Positions 20,044-29,439 of a stretch of DNA of 36,385 nt are shown piece after piece. The translations under genes and the position numbers were made by a program. The notes beneath the pieces are model-generated. The model saw only the letters and a list, made by a program, of their open reading frames with translations, ran no database searches and was not told where the DNA came from. This DNA is from Salisapilia sapeloensis. Taxonomy: Eukaryota > Oomycota > Peronosporomycetes > Peronosporales > Salisapiliaceae. The first letter of the stretch is position 1; the number at the start of each line of letters is the position of its first letter. The stretch spans positions 1 to 36,385 of the forward strand of contig JAADVB010000199.1 of NCBI GenBank assembly GCA_023334545.1, in the 5' to 3' direction.

Positions 20044-20418
20044 TTATAGCTCTTCCTGCTGTCTCTTGAACGCTTCAATTTCATCCAAATCCTCTTGGGT
20101 GCACTCCACGTCGCTTTCGTCAAAGTCCATTGCGATGTTGGATGTATCTTTACTATCCGTCGCAATCGCTTGGTTGCCTTCACCGTCTACTGAGCTCTTC
20201 GACACTATCGCTTCCAAGTTCTCTATGAACCCATTGCCTTTAAATACACGCTTCATACACTACTCTGTACCTGCTTCCTCCGAGTAGCCTTTCGCCTTCC
20301 CTACCACCTCGGCAGCAGTCACATCCTCCATCCCCTCCAAAACACCAAAGCCAACTTGTTCCTCTGCACTCACGCCCATTCCAACGCCTAGGACGCCCAG
20401 CACCAACCAGCACTTCAT
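20044..20418 (-). CDS. Small secretory-pathway protein with C-terminal QEEL, 109 aa
   Basis: A single reading frame is broken by one TAG at 20260-20262. The TAG is removed if a 45-nt phase-0 intron (20304-20260, GTAGGG...GAGTAG) is spliced. Exons are then 20418-20305 and 20259-20044. Residues 1-18 (MKCWLVLGVLGVGMGVSA) are a clear signal peptide with a cleavage-like VSA site. The mature part is acidic (DFDESDVECTQEDLDEIEAF) and ends KRQQEEL. QEEL resembles KDEL-type ER-retention tails, so it may stay in the ER lumen rather than be secreted. An in-frame ATG 14 codons upstream is less likely because it would bury the signal peptide. No RxLR motif was seen. Without splicing, this would be a gene with an internal stop. 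Function is unknown. Confidence 0.55.
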
Positions 20419-20546
20419 CTTGCAATCTGAAGTTTTTAACACCAATAGAGTCCAATGCACTAGTAGACCCTACAAACTAGCCAACATCGAAACCCTCGGC
20501 CACAAATCCGACAACAACTAGTATTCAACTCGTTCAACTTTTTCAA

Positions 20547-22023
20547 TTACGACTCCCGTGCACTCTGCTGGGCCTGGATCATCTGCTGAATAAACACATC
20601 GGACAAGACGATCTTGTCCTGGGCACTGTTCTGCAACTGCTGAAGGTACTGGACAGCGTCCGCCGAGCTTGCCGTCGATACGTACTCTGCGAACCGCTGG
20701 TGCTCCTCTAGCTCCGATTGGACGTAGTGCAGCAGTCGATCCAGGTACCTCCGATGGGCCACGGCTGCCTGACCTAGCACCTGACTGAGCTCCGAGTCGC
20801 CCTCTCCTTCTTCCGCCACGCTCGCAGAGATGTCATGGAAGCTCTCGTTCAGATTCGATTTCGGAGACACGACAGACTCGGCGCCTTCCTTTAGATCGTT
20901 CTCCAGCTGAGACAGCATATCCTCCGTACTCTCGCTACCTCCAGCAGACTTCCTCGTCAGCACGATGTGGTGCGGTCGAGCAAAGACGCCGCAGTTCGGT
21001 TCACAAGTAAAGTACCTCTTTCCCTTGACACTTCCATCGTTCTTGCCTTTGGGTTCATCCAACTCGACTCCCACCCACGTGCCTTTCGTGCCGTCCACTT
21101 CTCCAGTGTATCGTACGCAGCCAAAGAACTCCTTGTCCGGAATACACACTCGATCACCTACGTCCACATGCAGCGTACGAGAGGCGGACGGATGGGTCGA
21201 CCCCCACGTCTCTGCTCTTAAGGAAGCTGCGTCGTCTGCACTGATGGAAGACGCCGTGTCGTGCACAGAGGCGCTGGAGCTGATGGCTTCCAGCCTCTTC
21301 TGGACCTTGTGATCGACCATGCCTACGATCGTTGGAGCTCGTTTCGGATACTTGTCCTGGAAGTGGGAGTAGAGCGCGAGTGCTTCGTTTCGACATGAGG
21401 CAGAGGCATCCGATAGAGCACCTATCAGCGCCTTCTCGACGTGCTGGACGTCCGTCTTGTCCAGCATACTCGTCCAGTGGATGACAGCCATCTTGAGCGT
21501 CGTGATGCAGCTAAGTCGAATGGACTTGTTCTTGCTTTCGTGAAGGTAGTCAACAATGAGTCTCAGGTTCGGACCTTTGACGACTGTGTGGCTCGAGACG
21601 TAGTCGATGCATTCCGAACAGTAGGATGCGCAGACTTTGTTACCACTCCCACGTACTTCTAGTAACGTGGGCAATAACTCTTTCAACAGAGGAGCCATGG
21701 CGTCTCCCGTCACTTCTGAAATCTTGGCAATCGTCCGACAAGCCTCCTTGACAAGCTGCGAGCGGAGGTCCTGGAGGACGGATTTCAGCGGCACGAGCGT
21801 CTTCCACGTTTCCGACGACACTGGCAACGGTTGTGTCTTTTCCATGTTTTCGAATGCGCTCCGAATGCTCTGGACAGCATTGAGTCTGACTTTCCAGTCC
21901 TCCTTGCTCTTCATCAACCGGTCCATCTCCTTTGACAGCGTCGATTGCAAGGCATTCTACACGATACGTCCATCAGTGAATGTGTTATCCACACTTGCAT
22001 AAGTATAATTCTACCTTGGCCAT
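20547..22023 (-). CDS. Microtubule-binding protein with CLASP-type TOG and CAP-Gly domains, 472 aa
   Basis: The model joins a 9-base first exon (22023-22015, Met-Ala-Lys) through a 58-nt intron (GTAGAA...TGTAG) to 21956-20547. Residues ~5-235 form a HEAT-type TOG domain of the CLASP class (KEDWKVRLNAVQSIRSAFEN, LRSQLVKEACRTIAKISEV, KNKSIRLSCITTLKMAVIHW), which binds tubulin dimers. A CAP-Gly domain follows at ~265-330. It has the signature GKNDGSVKGKRYF (GKNDG binds C-terminal EEY/F tails) and TGEVDGTKGTWVGVELDEP. The C-terminal ~130 residues are acidic, then helical (YLDRLLHYVQSELEEHQRF), possibly dimerising. The likely role is plus-end regulation of microtubules. This pairing of domains is not the common CLASP or CLIP layout. 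It shares a 184-bp divergent promoter with the small basic gene. Confidence 0.85.
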
Positions 22024-22207
22024 GCTGCTATCCTCTCTAGAAGAGGGAGTCTGCGGTGGCTATGACAAGTGGACGCCTAGGAGAGCAGAGGGTCCAGGCT
22101 GGACGTGATGGCTGCCTTGACTCGAAAAAAATATTCTTCGTCCCTATTCGTACTTTATCGGGGGATCGTAGTACCACCCTTTATCCGCCAGTCAAGTCCA
22201 TCGCACC

Positions 22208-22501
22208 ATGTCGTCCAAGCTCACCAAGCTCTTCCTCCACTCTGCTCCCGCCGAGAAGCAAAAGGGAAAGAAGAGCAAAAAGGTTCAATCCCAGAATGGC
22301 CAGTGGCTCAAAGAAGCAAAGAAGCGTCGAAGAGAAAAGGACAAGACCAAGGAAAACGTTTCCAAGCTCACTCGAGTGGATGACAAGCAGAAGAAGCTTA
22401 TGCAAAAGGTACATTGTATCTACCTGATAGACAGAGACGAAGACTAATAGCAACTGTGGGAATTGTAGGCATTGATGCAGCGAAAAAAGGCGTTTAGATA
22501 A
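22208..22501 (+). CDS. Small lysine-rich basic protein, 77 aa
   Basis: Two exons, 22208-22408 and 22469-22501, joined across a 60-nt phase-0 intron (GTACAT...TTGTAG), give 77 residues. The second exon encodes only ALMQRKKAFR before TAA. About a third of the protein is Lys or Arg, in blocks such as KQKGKKSKK and KEAKKRRREKDKTK, which suggests nuclear or nucleolar location and perhaps RNA or ribosome association. The opening MSSKLTKLFLHSAP has no signal-peptide character. No known family was recognised. The ATG context (CACCATG) is good, and the start is set 184 bp from the divergent TOG/CAP-Gly gene. Confidence 0.6.
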
Positions 22502-22596
22502 GCTAGAGCAATGAACAAATACTGTGTATCATGATGCTTTGACTTTCTCTTACTATCGTGGACTCCACGCATTCTTCACTTTAAAGTCAATCTGCT

Positions 22597-22832
22597 CTAC
22601 TTCTTCGTCTGTGTAGCTCGGATCGCACCGCTCTCGTAAGCATTCACCTTAACATCGTCCAAGTCTTCAAAGTCATCCTATGTATACAATCAGTATTTGA
22701 CTCTATGCACTACGACATGTCACGAATGCCAACCTTGTTCATCTGATACATTGTGTACGAAAAGACCGAGATGGCAAAGGCACCCAGTCCACCACCGACA
22801 ATCAAATTCTTCGCTCGCAAGGACAAGGCCAT
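22597..22832 (-). CDS. COA3: Cytochrome c oxidase assembly factor 3 (COA3)-like microprotein, 59 aa
   Basis: The model is exons 22832-22734 and 22677-22597, joined in phase 0 across a 56-nt intron (GTTGGC...CATAG). Family members are single-span inner-membrane mitochondrial proteins that bind newly made Cox1. The core matches the family layout: basic-aromatic start (SLRAKNLI), one membrane helix (VGGGLGAFAISVFSYTMYQM), then an acidic turn (DDFEDLDD). The human protein has [20 protein letters not shown] at the matching place. This copy has almost no N-terminal extension. An upstream in-frame ATG at 22907 would add 25 residues with no clear conservation, so I prefer 22832. Assignment rests on topology and motif, so it is moderately sure. 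Confidence 0.65.
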
Positions 22833-24029
22833 TTTTATTCTGCTCGGCTTCTGTCTCGAGCTTCCAATTAATTGCGATTTTAACCTTGGAGGGTTGCCAG
22901 GAGCCAAGATGCGTCAATCCAACTTGTTAGTCGAACGACGCAATCACTTTCAATGGAAATGTAGGGGACATGCCGATAAAGAGCAGTTGATCGTGCCATT
23001 TTGCTGTACGTCAAGATAGTAGTTTTGGTCTGTCATGTTGTAGCCTACTCTAAATCGAAAGATAGTTGTAGATACGCTGCCCTAGCAATCTCACTAATGC
23101 TCAAGTAAATGACTTGGTGCTCAGCTGATACATCAGAGTGTAAATAGTCATCGTTAAGAGGTAAAGCCTTTGTGCTATCAGAGCCCATACTCAGTTTATA
23201 TGACCTAGCGAAAGAACCTTTAAAACGAACCAAGACACAAACCTTTCGATGAGATTTGTTGTTGGAAACCTGGCGTTTGATCCATACATCGGCATTCAGC
23301 TACTGATAGCAACCAGCACATTCACTTCAATGCAGCAGCCTGTCTACCTTTTCTGCCCTACAAATCTGCTTCGAATTTGGATGATGAGCATTACCATGCC
23401 AAGATAAAAGCGTAGAAGTTTGATGTAGAATACTTTTAAAAGTACTCGTAAGATTCAGCAATAAGTTCGTGACTTCAACAAACAAGTATCTTGCTTGTTG
23501 TTTGCTTTATAGACTGAAGCGAGTGGTATGGGTTAATACCGAAGGTCTTTCGGTATCGCAGTAGCATCGATATTCCCAACGTATAGTCCATGTCTCCTGG
23601 CATGGTATACTTTTACAAGAGAAACGCACAAAACTTTTCATACCTCTTTCTTAATCGTCATAAACCGTCAGGTCAAATGTATCTTGCGGACAGTGATCCA
23701 ACATTGACGATTCACGGTTTCTTTGACGCTTATGAACTACAGATTGACAAGAACTGATCCGCCATGAAAAGTAGTCAATTGTGTGTACCTACCGGCGACT
23801 CGTAGCTGAACATAATTTGCCTGTCTTTTTCATACACTACAACTACGCATTACAGCCTTCTCATACCAGAACTACCTCTACATAATCTTCCATTATGCCA
23901 TGAGACGGCATGGTATCCATTCGGATAGCTCCATCCTATGGAAACCTCTACGAATCCAACCTCTTCACAAGAACATGCAAGCTGTTTGAACATGACTGCG
24001 TCGCTACAAGTTGAATATGTATTTATAAT
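22833..24029. other. 1.2-kb AT-rich intergenic region
   Basis: No gene is supported here. ATG-started frames are short and lack domains. A compact hairpin lies at 23536-23556 and is listed separately. The stretch must contain the COA3-like promoter at its left end and the 3' flank of the synthase-like gene at its right end. Confidence 0.45.
23536..23556. repeat. Perfect 8-bp hairpin with a 5-nt loop
   Basis: ATACCGAA and TTCGGTAT are perfect inverse complements around GGTCT. It lies in a gene-free region and is not followed by a U-run, so there is no sign it ends a transcript. It may be a protein-binding site, a small-RNA stem or chance. Confidence 0.35.
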
Positions 24030-25127
24030 CTATCTCTTCCTACTCCTTTGGTTTTCCACATCCGCCTCTTCTTGCGTCATGTGCCACGCCACGGGAGTCC
24101 ATCCATGTTCAAAGTGGAAGAAAGACAGCGTCGCGATGATGAGTCCGAGGACCACGTCTACAGTATAGTGCTTTCTGCCACTGATGCAGAGGATGCTGAG
24201 GGTCGCCAGGTAGAGTATACCGACCGTCCATCTCAATCCGCTGTAGCTCGGGACGTGTCGATCCAACACGCGTAGGTACAAGAGCACTGCACTCGTCGTA
24301 TATGCCAAGTGCCCAGAGAAGATAAGGTCGCCACAAGAGCTGTAGTCTCCGTACATGGGTCCGACTCGAGTGACAATGTCGATCCAGTTCTCTGGCGGGT
24401 GGTAGCTCGCATGACCTTTTCGGCAGTGAGGCGCAGGTCCTGGCAAAATCGTGAGGCTGATCGTGAGCATGCGCAAAAAGTACGAGACGGTGGCGAGTCG
24501 GAAGAAGGCAGAGATGACTCGGCACCGGTTCGCTCGTTTCATGACCGCCGTCTGCAGGAGGAAGATCACCGGAACGCCGGCCGTCAACAGGTCGGACACG
24601 GGCCTCCACTTGCTGTTGACGGACTGCTCCGGGATGAGCATGAACCCGAGGTCTGCCAATGGTTCATTCGACGGTACGTGCAGGTAAAAGGCAATGTTGA
24701 TGGCGAATACCATGGCAAGCGACATAGTGACGAAGATCTCGGCGTGATTCCCCACAGACGTCATCCCGGCGTCCCACTGTCGACGAACTAATTGCCGATA
24801 GCCGATGAACCCGGCGGCGACTACCATCCATAGTCCGCCACCCTGAGCTCTCGCCGTCGCGTCATCCGGGTCGACGACCCAGAAGAAGAAGAGCACCCAT
24901 GTCGTGACACCAAGCACCAAAATCGAAACGACCGACAGGACGAAGGCTACAAAATGCAGCACTTCGACAAAGTCGATCTGAGATAGCAACGACGTTCGAG
25001 ACACCTGTGTGACGCTAGCATCCTTGAGCGGTCCATCCATCACGTCACCAAGCGGTAGTGTCTGGCCGGACATTTTCCGCTTGATCCTGGCAAACGGGCC
25101 GGAGACAAAGGGCAGGAACGAGGGCAT
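24030..25127 (-). CDS. Sphingomyelin/inositolphosphorylceramide synthase-like membrane enzyme
   Basis: This family moves a phospholipid head group onto ceramide in Golgi or plasma membranes. The protein is 365 aa from the ATG at 25127; a start at 25073 gives 347 and the open frame runs back to 25310. About six hydrophobic segments are visible, e.g. HFVAFVLSVVSILVLGVTTW, VFAINIAFYLHVP and TVGILYLATLSILCI. The catalytic signature is present: CGDLIFSGHLAYTTS (first His) and RKHYTVDVVLG (second His and Asp), the PAP2-type H-H-D triad of the sphingomyelin synthase family. The motif PGPAPHCRKGHASYHPP before it is also typical. The head-group donor cannot be told from sequence. The C-terminus ends in a basic RSRKR, possibly a trafficking signal. 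No introns are needed. Confidence 0.8.
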   Translation of the reverse strand: MPSFLPFVSGPFARIKRKMSGQTLPLGDVMDGPLKDASVTQVSRTSLLSQIDFVEVLHFVAFVLSVVSILVLGVTTWVLFFFWVVDPDDATARAQGGGLWMVVAAGFIGYRQLVRRQWDAGMTSVGNHAEIFVTMSLAMVFAINIAFYLHVPSNEPLADLGFMLIPEQSVNSKWRPVSDLLTAGVPVIFLLQTAVMKRANRCRVISAFFRLATVSYFLRMLTISLTILPGPAPHCRKGHASYHPPENWIDIVTRVGPMYGDYSSCGDLIFSGHLAYTTSAVLLYLRVLDRHVPSYSGLRWTVGILYLATLSILCISGRKHYTVDVVLGLIIATLSFFHFEHGWTPVAWHMTQEEADVENQRSRKR

Positions 25128-25554
25128 ATGTACGGAATAAGAATAAGAAGGTGGATGTAAGCTCAAGGCTGCTCCTTGACGGAAGGAGACGAAAATAAAG
25201 TGGACAGAGAGTGCGACTCGACTACCGTCCAGCCCACCTCGATTATGGTCCCTGCTTATGCGCTGGCAGCGGTCGATGATTGGTCTAAATAGAACAGGAG
25301 GGAAACGCATGCAATCTTAAAGAGAAGTATACTGCCACCAAATACCACATGCCTAAAAGTACGGATTCCCGTAATACGTCGGGAAGAGGTTCCGGCGAGC
25401 AGGCACCTGCGTCGACGGACGAACCGACCCGCGTGAGTTGTTCTGGCCGGCCACTTGGACCAAAAACATATGCCCGGCAGGACACGCCACACGTAGATTG
25501 TACATGTGCGGAAGCACTCGTACTTGGATCTATTATCAGGAATAAGCACAATAG
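25128..25554. other. Spacer between two minus-strand genes
   Basis: Several open frames on both strands cross this interval, including an upstream extension of the synthase-like frame to 25310 and a downstream extension of the FYVE-RING frame if its final GTACTC were a splice site. None shows conserved character. The promoter of the synthase-like gene must lie here. Confidence 0.35.
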
Positions 25555-26628
25555 CTAGAGACATACGTAAAGTAAGAGTACCTGGCACATGGGGCAGCGA
25601 ACTAGTGCACCATAATTACCGGCACGGTAGGAAGGACGGTCACTCACGGTACTTGGTGGAGGCTTGGCGTCTTCCGACGAAACCTGGTGACCACAGTCGC
25701 GACAGAACTGGTGTCCCACGCGCACGCGCGGGTGGTCGCACACTCGCTTCTCCTTGAGCTCTGGCAATTCCGTCCGACACGATGGACATTTGTCATAGTT
25801 GCTCGACTCCGACATGGTAATGTCCTTTAGACAGCACCAGTGGAAGCTATGGCCGCAGGACGTTGTGAACACTGCCTGGCCGACGGACATGACCTCCAGA
25901 CACAAGGCGCACTCCTCCGCCTCCTGCACGACCGTCGCACTTCCGACCGCCTCGACTGGATCCTTATTCTCCAAATCGGCTTTGAACACCGGTGCAAGCG
26001 ACATTGCCCGTCCACTCGCCTCGACAATCATCCGATCCAACACCTTTTGCGTCGTGTCCTTTTCAGCCAACGGCGTCAACTCTGTCGGTCCCAAGCTCCG
26101 GCTCCTCTGGATATCTGACGGTAGTCGACGCGGCCCAAAGTGTTTGGCCTCCATCGTCCGACGCATCGACAGCGTCCGCTGCATCCGTTCCTCTGCTTCT
26201 CTCTGTTGCTGTTGGGCAGTAGCCACCTACCAATATACTCAGCTTCCTCTTCAACAGCTATGAATAAAACGTAAATACCTGACGAGCTCTTGCGCGTTCA
26301 ATGTCTTGCGCTCGACGGCGTTCTTGCATCCGCTGGCTTTGGTTCCGGACGCACTGGTCGCACACTCGCACCGGCTCGTTGTGGAAGCGAGATAGTGTCG
26401 AGGCCGAAAGAACCTTGCGCGTGTGGGAGCAATTGTTGCAGACCGCGTTCCCGCAGGCCTGCAGGCGCGATCAGCTTAGTGAGTGAGCCACAATTAGAAA
26501 GAATGAGGCGTTACCCGACACCGGTGCTTCTTCCGAAACGCAAAAAACTTCTTTCGACACACCAGGCAGTCGCTGGCATCATTAAAGGCCATGTCGGCCG
26601 CCGTGTCCACAGTAGAGGCTCGCAACAT
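25555..26628 (-). CDS. FYVE and RING-finger protein (probable membrane-linked E3 ligase), 321 aa
   Basis: Three exons, 26628-26515, 26458-26279 and 26226-25555, join in phase 0 across introns of 56 and 52 nt. The first junction falls inside the FYVE finger, reading FRKKHRCR then ACGNAVCNNCS, which restores the R(R/K)HxCRxCG patch that binds PI3P. Flanking pairs DCLVC and RVCDQC complete the zinc sites. A Gln/Arg-rich helical linker follows. The RING is at residues ~198-250: ECALCLEVMSVGQAV, TSCGHSFHWCC, CPSCRTELPEL (C3H2C3 type), so it likely recruits E2 enzymes. Two more cysteine pairs (CRDCGH, CPMC) occur near the C-terminus. FYVE plus RING is the domain pair of animal RNF34/RFFL endosomal ligases, though overall similarity is not claimed. 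Confidence 0.8.
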
Positions 26629-26744
26629 GTCCGACTCTCTCTGCTTCCGCTCTCTTCGCGTTCTGATGAAAAATTTCCAGCGGTTGACTCAGACGTAAAT
26701 TACGCTCGTTACGCACAAATAGAATCAGAATATCTTTTTATTTT

Positions 26745-27440
26745 CTATACACCGCTCAGGTCCACTTCTGCTTCGCCTTCGTCTGGATCATGAGACGTCG
26801 CAGGAGGAGTATCCGAGCCACTAGGTTCAGCACGTTGCTGCCGAAGCTCGTCAAAGTCCATCGACAGTGGCTCGGTTCGTTCTGGCTCGTCATCTACATA
26901 CAAAGCAGGCTCCGTCTCTCCATGCACGCGCTTCCGTTCTTCGTCTCTCAAGTCCGAGACTTCATTTTGCACCTGTCCACGTCGTCAGTAGCTAATCCTT
27001 TATATCCTTTGTAGTATAGCCTACTCGATGACGTCGACTCAGCAGCTCTGTACGCTCGATAAAGTCGTCAAAGTGAAGTCCGGGGTACAAGTCGTACGCC
27101 CACTCCTTGTACATTTGCATCAAGTCGTTCAGAGCTTTTGCCTACGAGTGCATTTTAGCCTATCACCTCATCCAATACCGCCCAAAAGTCGAACCTCATT
27201 GCCCTGCACATTTGCACTGACGTGATTAGGAAAATTGTGGTAAATCTGCTTGAAGCCTTTTTTGCTTGTCAAGTGCTCTTCGCTGAGCATATGCCGCCGG
27301 CGCTTGGGCTTTTCCTGTGCCGGTTCCTCTGCCTGATCGTTCGTGCCAGCCATGTTCACATCATTATCGTCTGGCTGCGATGCCACCTGCGGGTCTGCAT
27401 TGATGTTTTGCGCCACGACGCCATCTCGTTCCCACTCCAT
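26745..27440 (-). CDS. TIPIN: Replication fork-protection protein, TIPIN/Swi3/Csm3 family, 196 aa
   Basis: TIPIN partners with Timeless/Tof1 to stabilise stalled forks and pass checkpoint signals. Three phase-0 exons, 27440-27195, 27141-27025 and 26972-26745, give 196 aa. The middle 39-codon exon, between introns of 53 and 52 nt, holds the core of the domain. It begins in exon 1 (LTSKKGFKQIYHNFPNHV), then runs DLMQMYKEWAYDLYPGLHFD and DFIERTELLSRRHR. This fits the family's pattern of LL-x-x-Y-x-x-W-x-x-x-L-(F/Y)-P-x-x-x-F-x-D. A basic run (KPKRRRHML) before the domain may be a nuclear signal. The C-terminal third is acidic and disordered. The gene starts 153 bp after the stop of the next minus-strand gene. 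Confidence 0.8.
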
Positions 27441-27593
27441 TTTCCCGGGAATTTATGCTTTGAGCGCCAACTGCCCAGCTATAGTAAAACCAAGTGTAAA
27501 GTCAACCGCCTCTGAGACGAAGCAATTCCGGTGATAGGTCACATGGAATGTCCAGGCGATTGGAATGGAAACTGAATTTTATCTTTATTTCAA

Positions 27594-28025
27594 CTACTTT
27601 TTGCTATCGGCGGTCTTGGCGAGACGGCCATACCGCCTCCGGAGTCGAGAAGGCCTTCGAGGTCGGAAACTCTATGTTAGCTGTGTCAGCTCTCCATCGT
27701 CACATGCTTGACATCGTTTGCATACCTTTTGCCTCGCAACATCCCTGCAATCGATCTTTTCATCTGTACCTATCTGCCCCAAATTTCGGTCTTGGTCGTC
27801 CACAATTGCTTCCGTCTTACGCATGCGTTCCAATAGAAACTCGAGCGTGTCGTACGAATGCGCCAAGTACGGCTTCGACTCCTTAGGCGCTCTTAGCGCT
27901 ACAGCCTCGCATCATCAGCATCTCTAACATTCATCACATGCACATTGCATCATACCTTGCGGCTGCGGAAAGAGTTCCCACACGCGAGCAGAGGTTGAAA
28001 AGCCACGACGAGCTACACGGTTCAT
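27594..28025 (-). CDS. Small mitochondrially targeted protein of unknown function
   Basis: Exon 1 (28025-27956) encodes MNRVARRGFSTSARVWELF, a textbook mitochondrial presequence: basic, no acids for 16 residues, RRGFSTSA-type cleavage. Exon 2 starts at 27898 after a 57-nt phase-1 intron (GTATGA...TGTAG) and continues PKESKPYLAHSYDTLEFLLE, then a helical stretch to NLGQI. The end is ambiguous. Model A uses GTATGC at 27725 and ends at 27594 (106 aa, basic tail). Model B uses GTACAG at 27769 and ends at 27604 (88 aa, tail starting EFPTSKAF). Both share the acceptor before 27671. No family was recognised. It is divergent from the Mis12-like gene over 145 bp. Confidence 0.5.
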
Positions 28026-28170
28026 TCTGACTTGTGAGCCATCGAACGCGAGATAGCGATCGTCCAGCAATAATTACCGCATTACTATCTCCAGTGCATG
28101 TTGTTCAAGTGTCGTTATTGTGGACCATTCCTTTACAAAATGCCATTGACCACAAGCGGCAAATTCGAAA

Positions 28171-29346
28171 ATGGCACAGGAAGAGTACGACGATGAAGAG
28201 TTCACACTCGATTCCGAAGGCTCCTTGACACTCGGCGACTTTCTCACACCATTCCTGAAAGAGTGTACGTCCGGCTCTTTATTACTTTGACGACCAATAC
28301 GTTGCTTGCTAGACAAGAGCTTACTTTCGACCGCATTATAGTCAACTCGAAACTCGATGAGAGCGTGCAGGAAGTCCAGGGCGAAGTCGAGAACGCACTC
28401 CACATGGTAACTACTCTTCTTTTCCATGTAGTAGTTAGAACTTTTGCATCCAACCTCGATTCGAAATAAACATCAAGTCTCAACGCTATATCCGCTAGCG
28501 CTTTGCCCCCAGCACCGATAAGAGCAAGCAAACTCGACAGCTCAACACCGTCGCTAAAGTACCTCTACTACGTATGCACTATCTATCCCATACGCTCAGG
28601 CCTGCACTAGTGCTCTAGCCAATACATGAAGCGAGTTCAGGCCATCTTTGAAAAGAACTTTGACAAGCTAGAGCTCTACTTGCGTCGCAACGTTGTATAC
28701 ATCCCAGAGCATCTTGCTCCGCTCGTGCACGAGCTGTATGCGAAGAACCGACAGAAACGGGTGTCGACGTTGCAGGCCCAGCAGATGCAGACAGAGACAG
28801 AGTCCTCTGCGTCTCGTACGTTGACAAAACAGGAGCAAAAGGAAAAGGACGCCGAGGAGCGTGTCGACTACCTTCGCCAGCAGCTTCGAGAGGTAGGTTT
28901 GAGAAGGTTAGTAGACTGTTCACGTGCCTCATGCCGAGTGTATAGCTGACGGAATCCAACCAGCAGTTGGAGTGGGAGTCCATCTCTCTCGACAACAAAG
29001 TCTCGCAGTTCCAGCGGCTCGTGTCGAACGAGTTGGCGTTCGTCGAGTCTCTTCCGGAACACTCGATTGTGCCGATCCAACGGACGACGGAAGGTATTTC
29101 GACGTTGAGGCAATCCCAGGGTGAGATGGAAGAGCTTCGAAAGCAGCTTGAACGATCCGCCCACCAGTTTCGTCGGTCCAAAATGGACTCTCGAGATACG
29201 TTCCGTACGTTTCTACTATCCATGCCAATGATGTATCTAACATATCTTCTAAACTAGACAACTTGCGTCGACGCTTCGTGGCGCAGGCACCGACGACGAG
29301 TGCGAGTGGACAGGTGCTGGCGCATGTCCAAAGCCATTTGCCGTGA
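28171..29346 (+). CDS. MIS12: Mis12-like kinetochore subunit, 282 aa
   Basis: Mis12 is part of the MIND complex linking CENP-C to outer kinetochore Ndc80. Six exons are proposed: 28171-28264, 28342-28406, 28499-28558, 28611-28892, 28946-29204, 29258-29346. The first three junctions are less certain; an alternative first intron (28269-28312) also keeps frame. The N-terminal pattern LTPFLKEFNSKLDESVQEVQ matches the family's first helix, and FEKNFDKLELYLRRNVVYIP matches the second, where plant copies read F-E-x-Y-x-x-R-N-x-F-x-x-P. The rest is coiled coil with Gln/Glu-rich helices (EERVDYLRQQLRE, EMEELRKQLERSAHQFRRSK), as in Mis12. No enzymatic domain is present. Assignment is by helix pattern only, so it needs a profile search. 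Confidence 0.55.
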
Positions 29347-29439
29347 GGTTGATAGAACAACAGATTTACTTGCCCTATTTCCACTTGTGTCTTTCGTACT
29401 CTATGTCCCGTTGTTGAGCTCTTGCTTCTACGTTTGAAC

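Noticed and set aside
20044..20418. RxLR or Crinkler-type host-targeted effector
   Set aside because: The protein has a signal peptide but no RxLR, EER-after-RxLR or LFLAK motif, and its QEEL end points to the ER.
20240..20455. 71-codon alternative frame across the small secretory gene
   Set aside because: It is Gly/Arg/Cys-rich with no signal peptide, while the other frame has a clean signal peptide and a spliceable stop.
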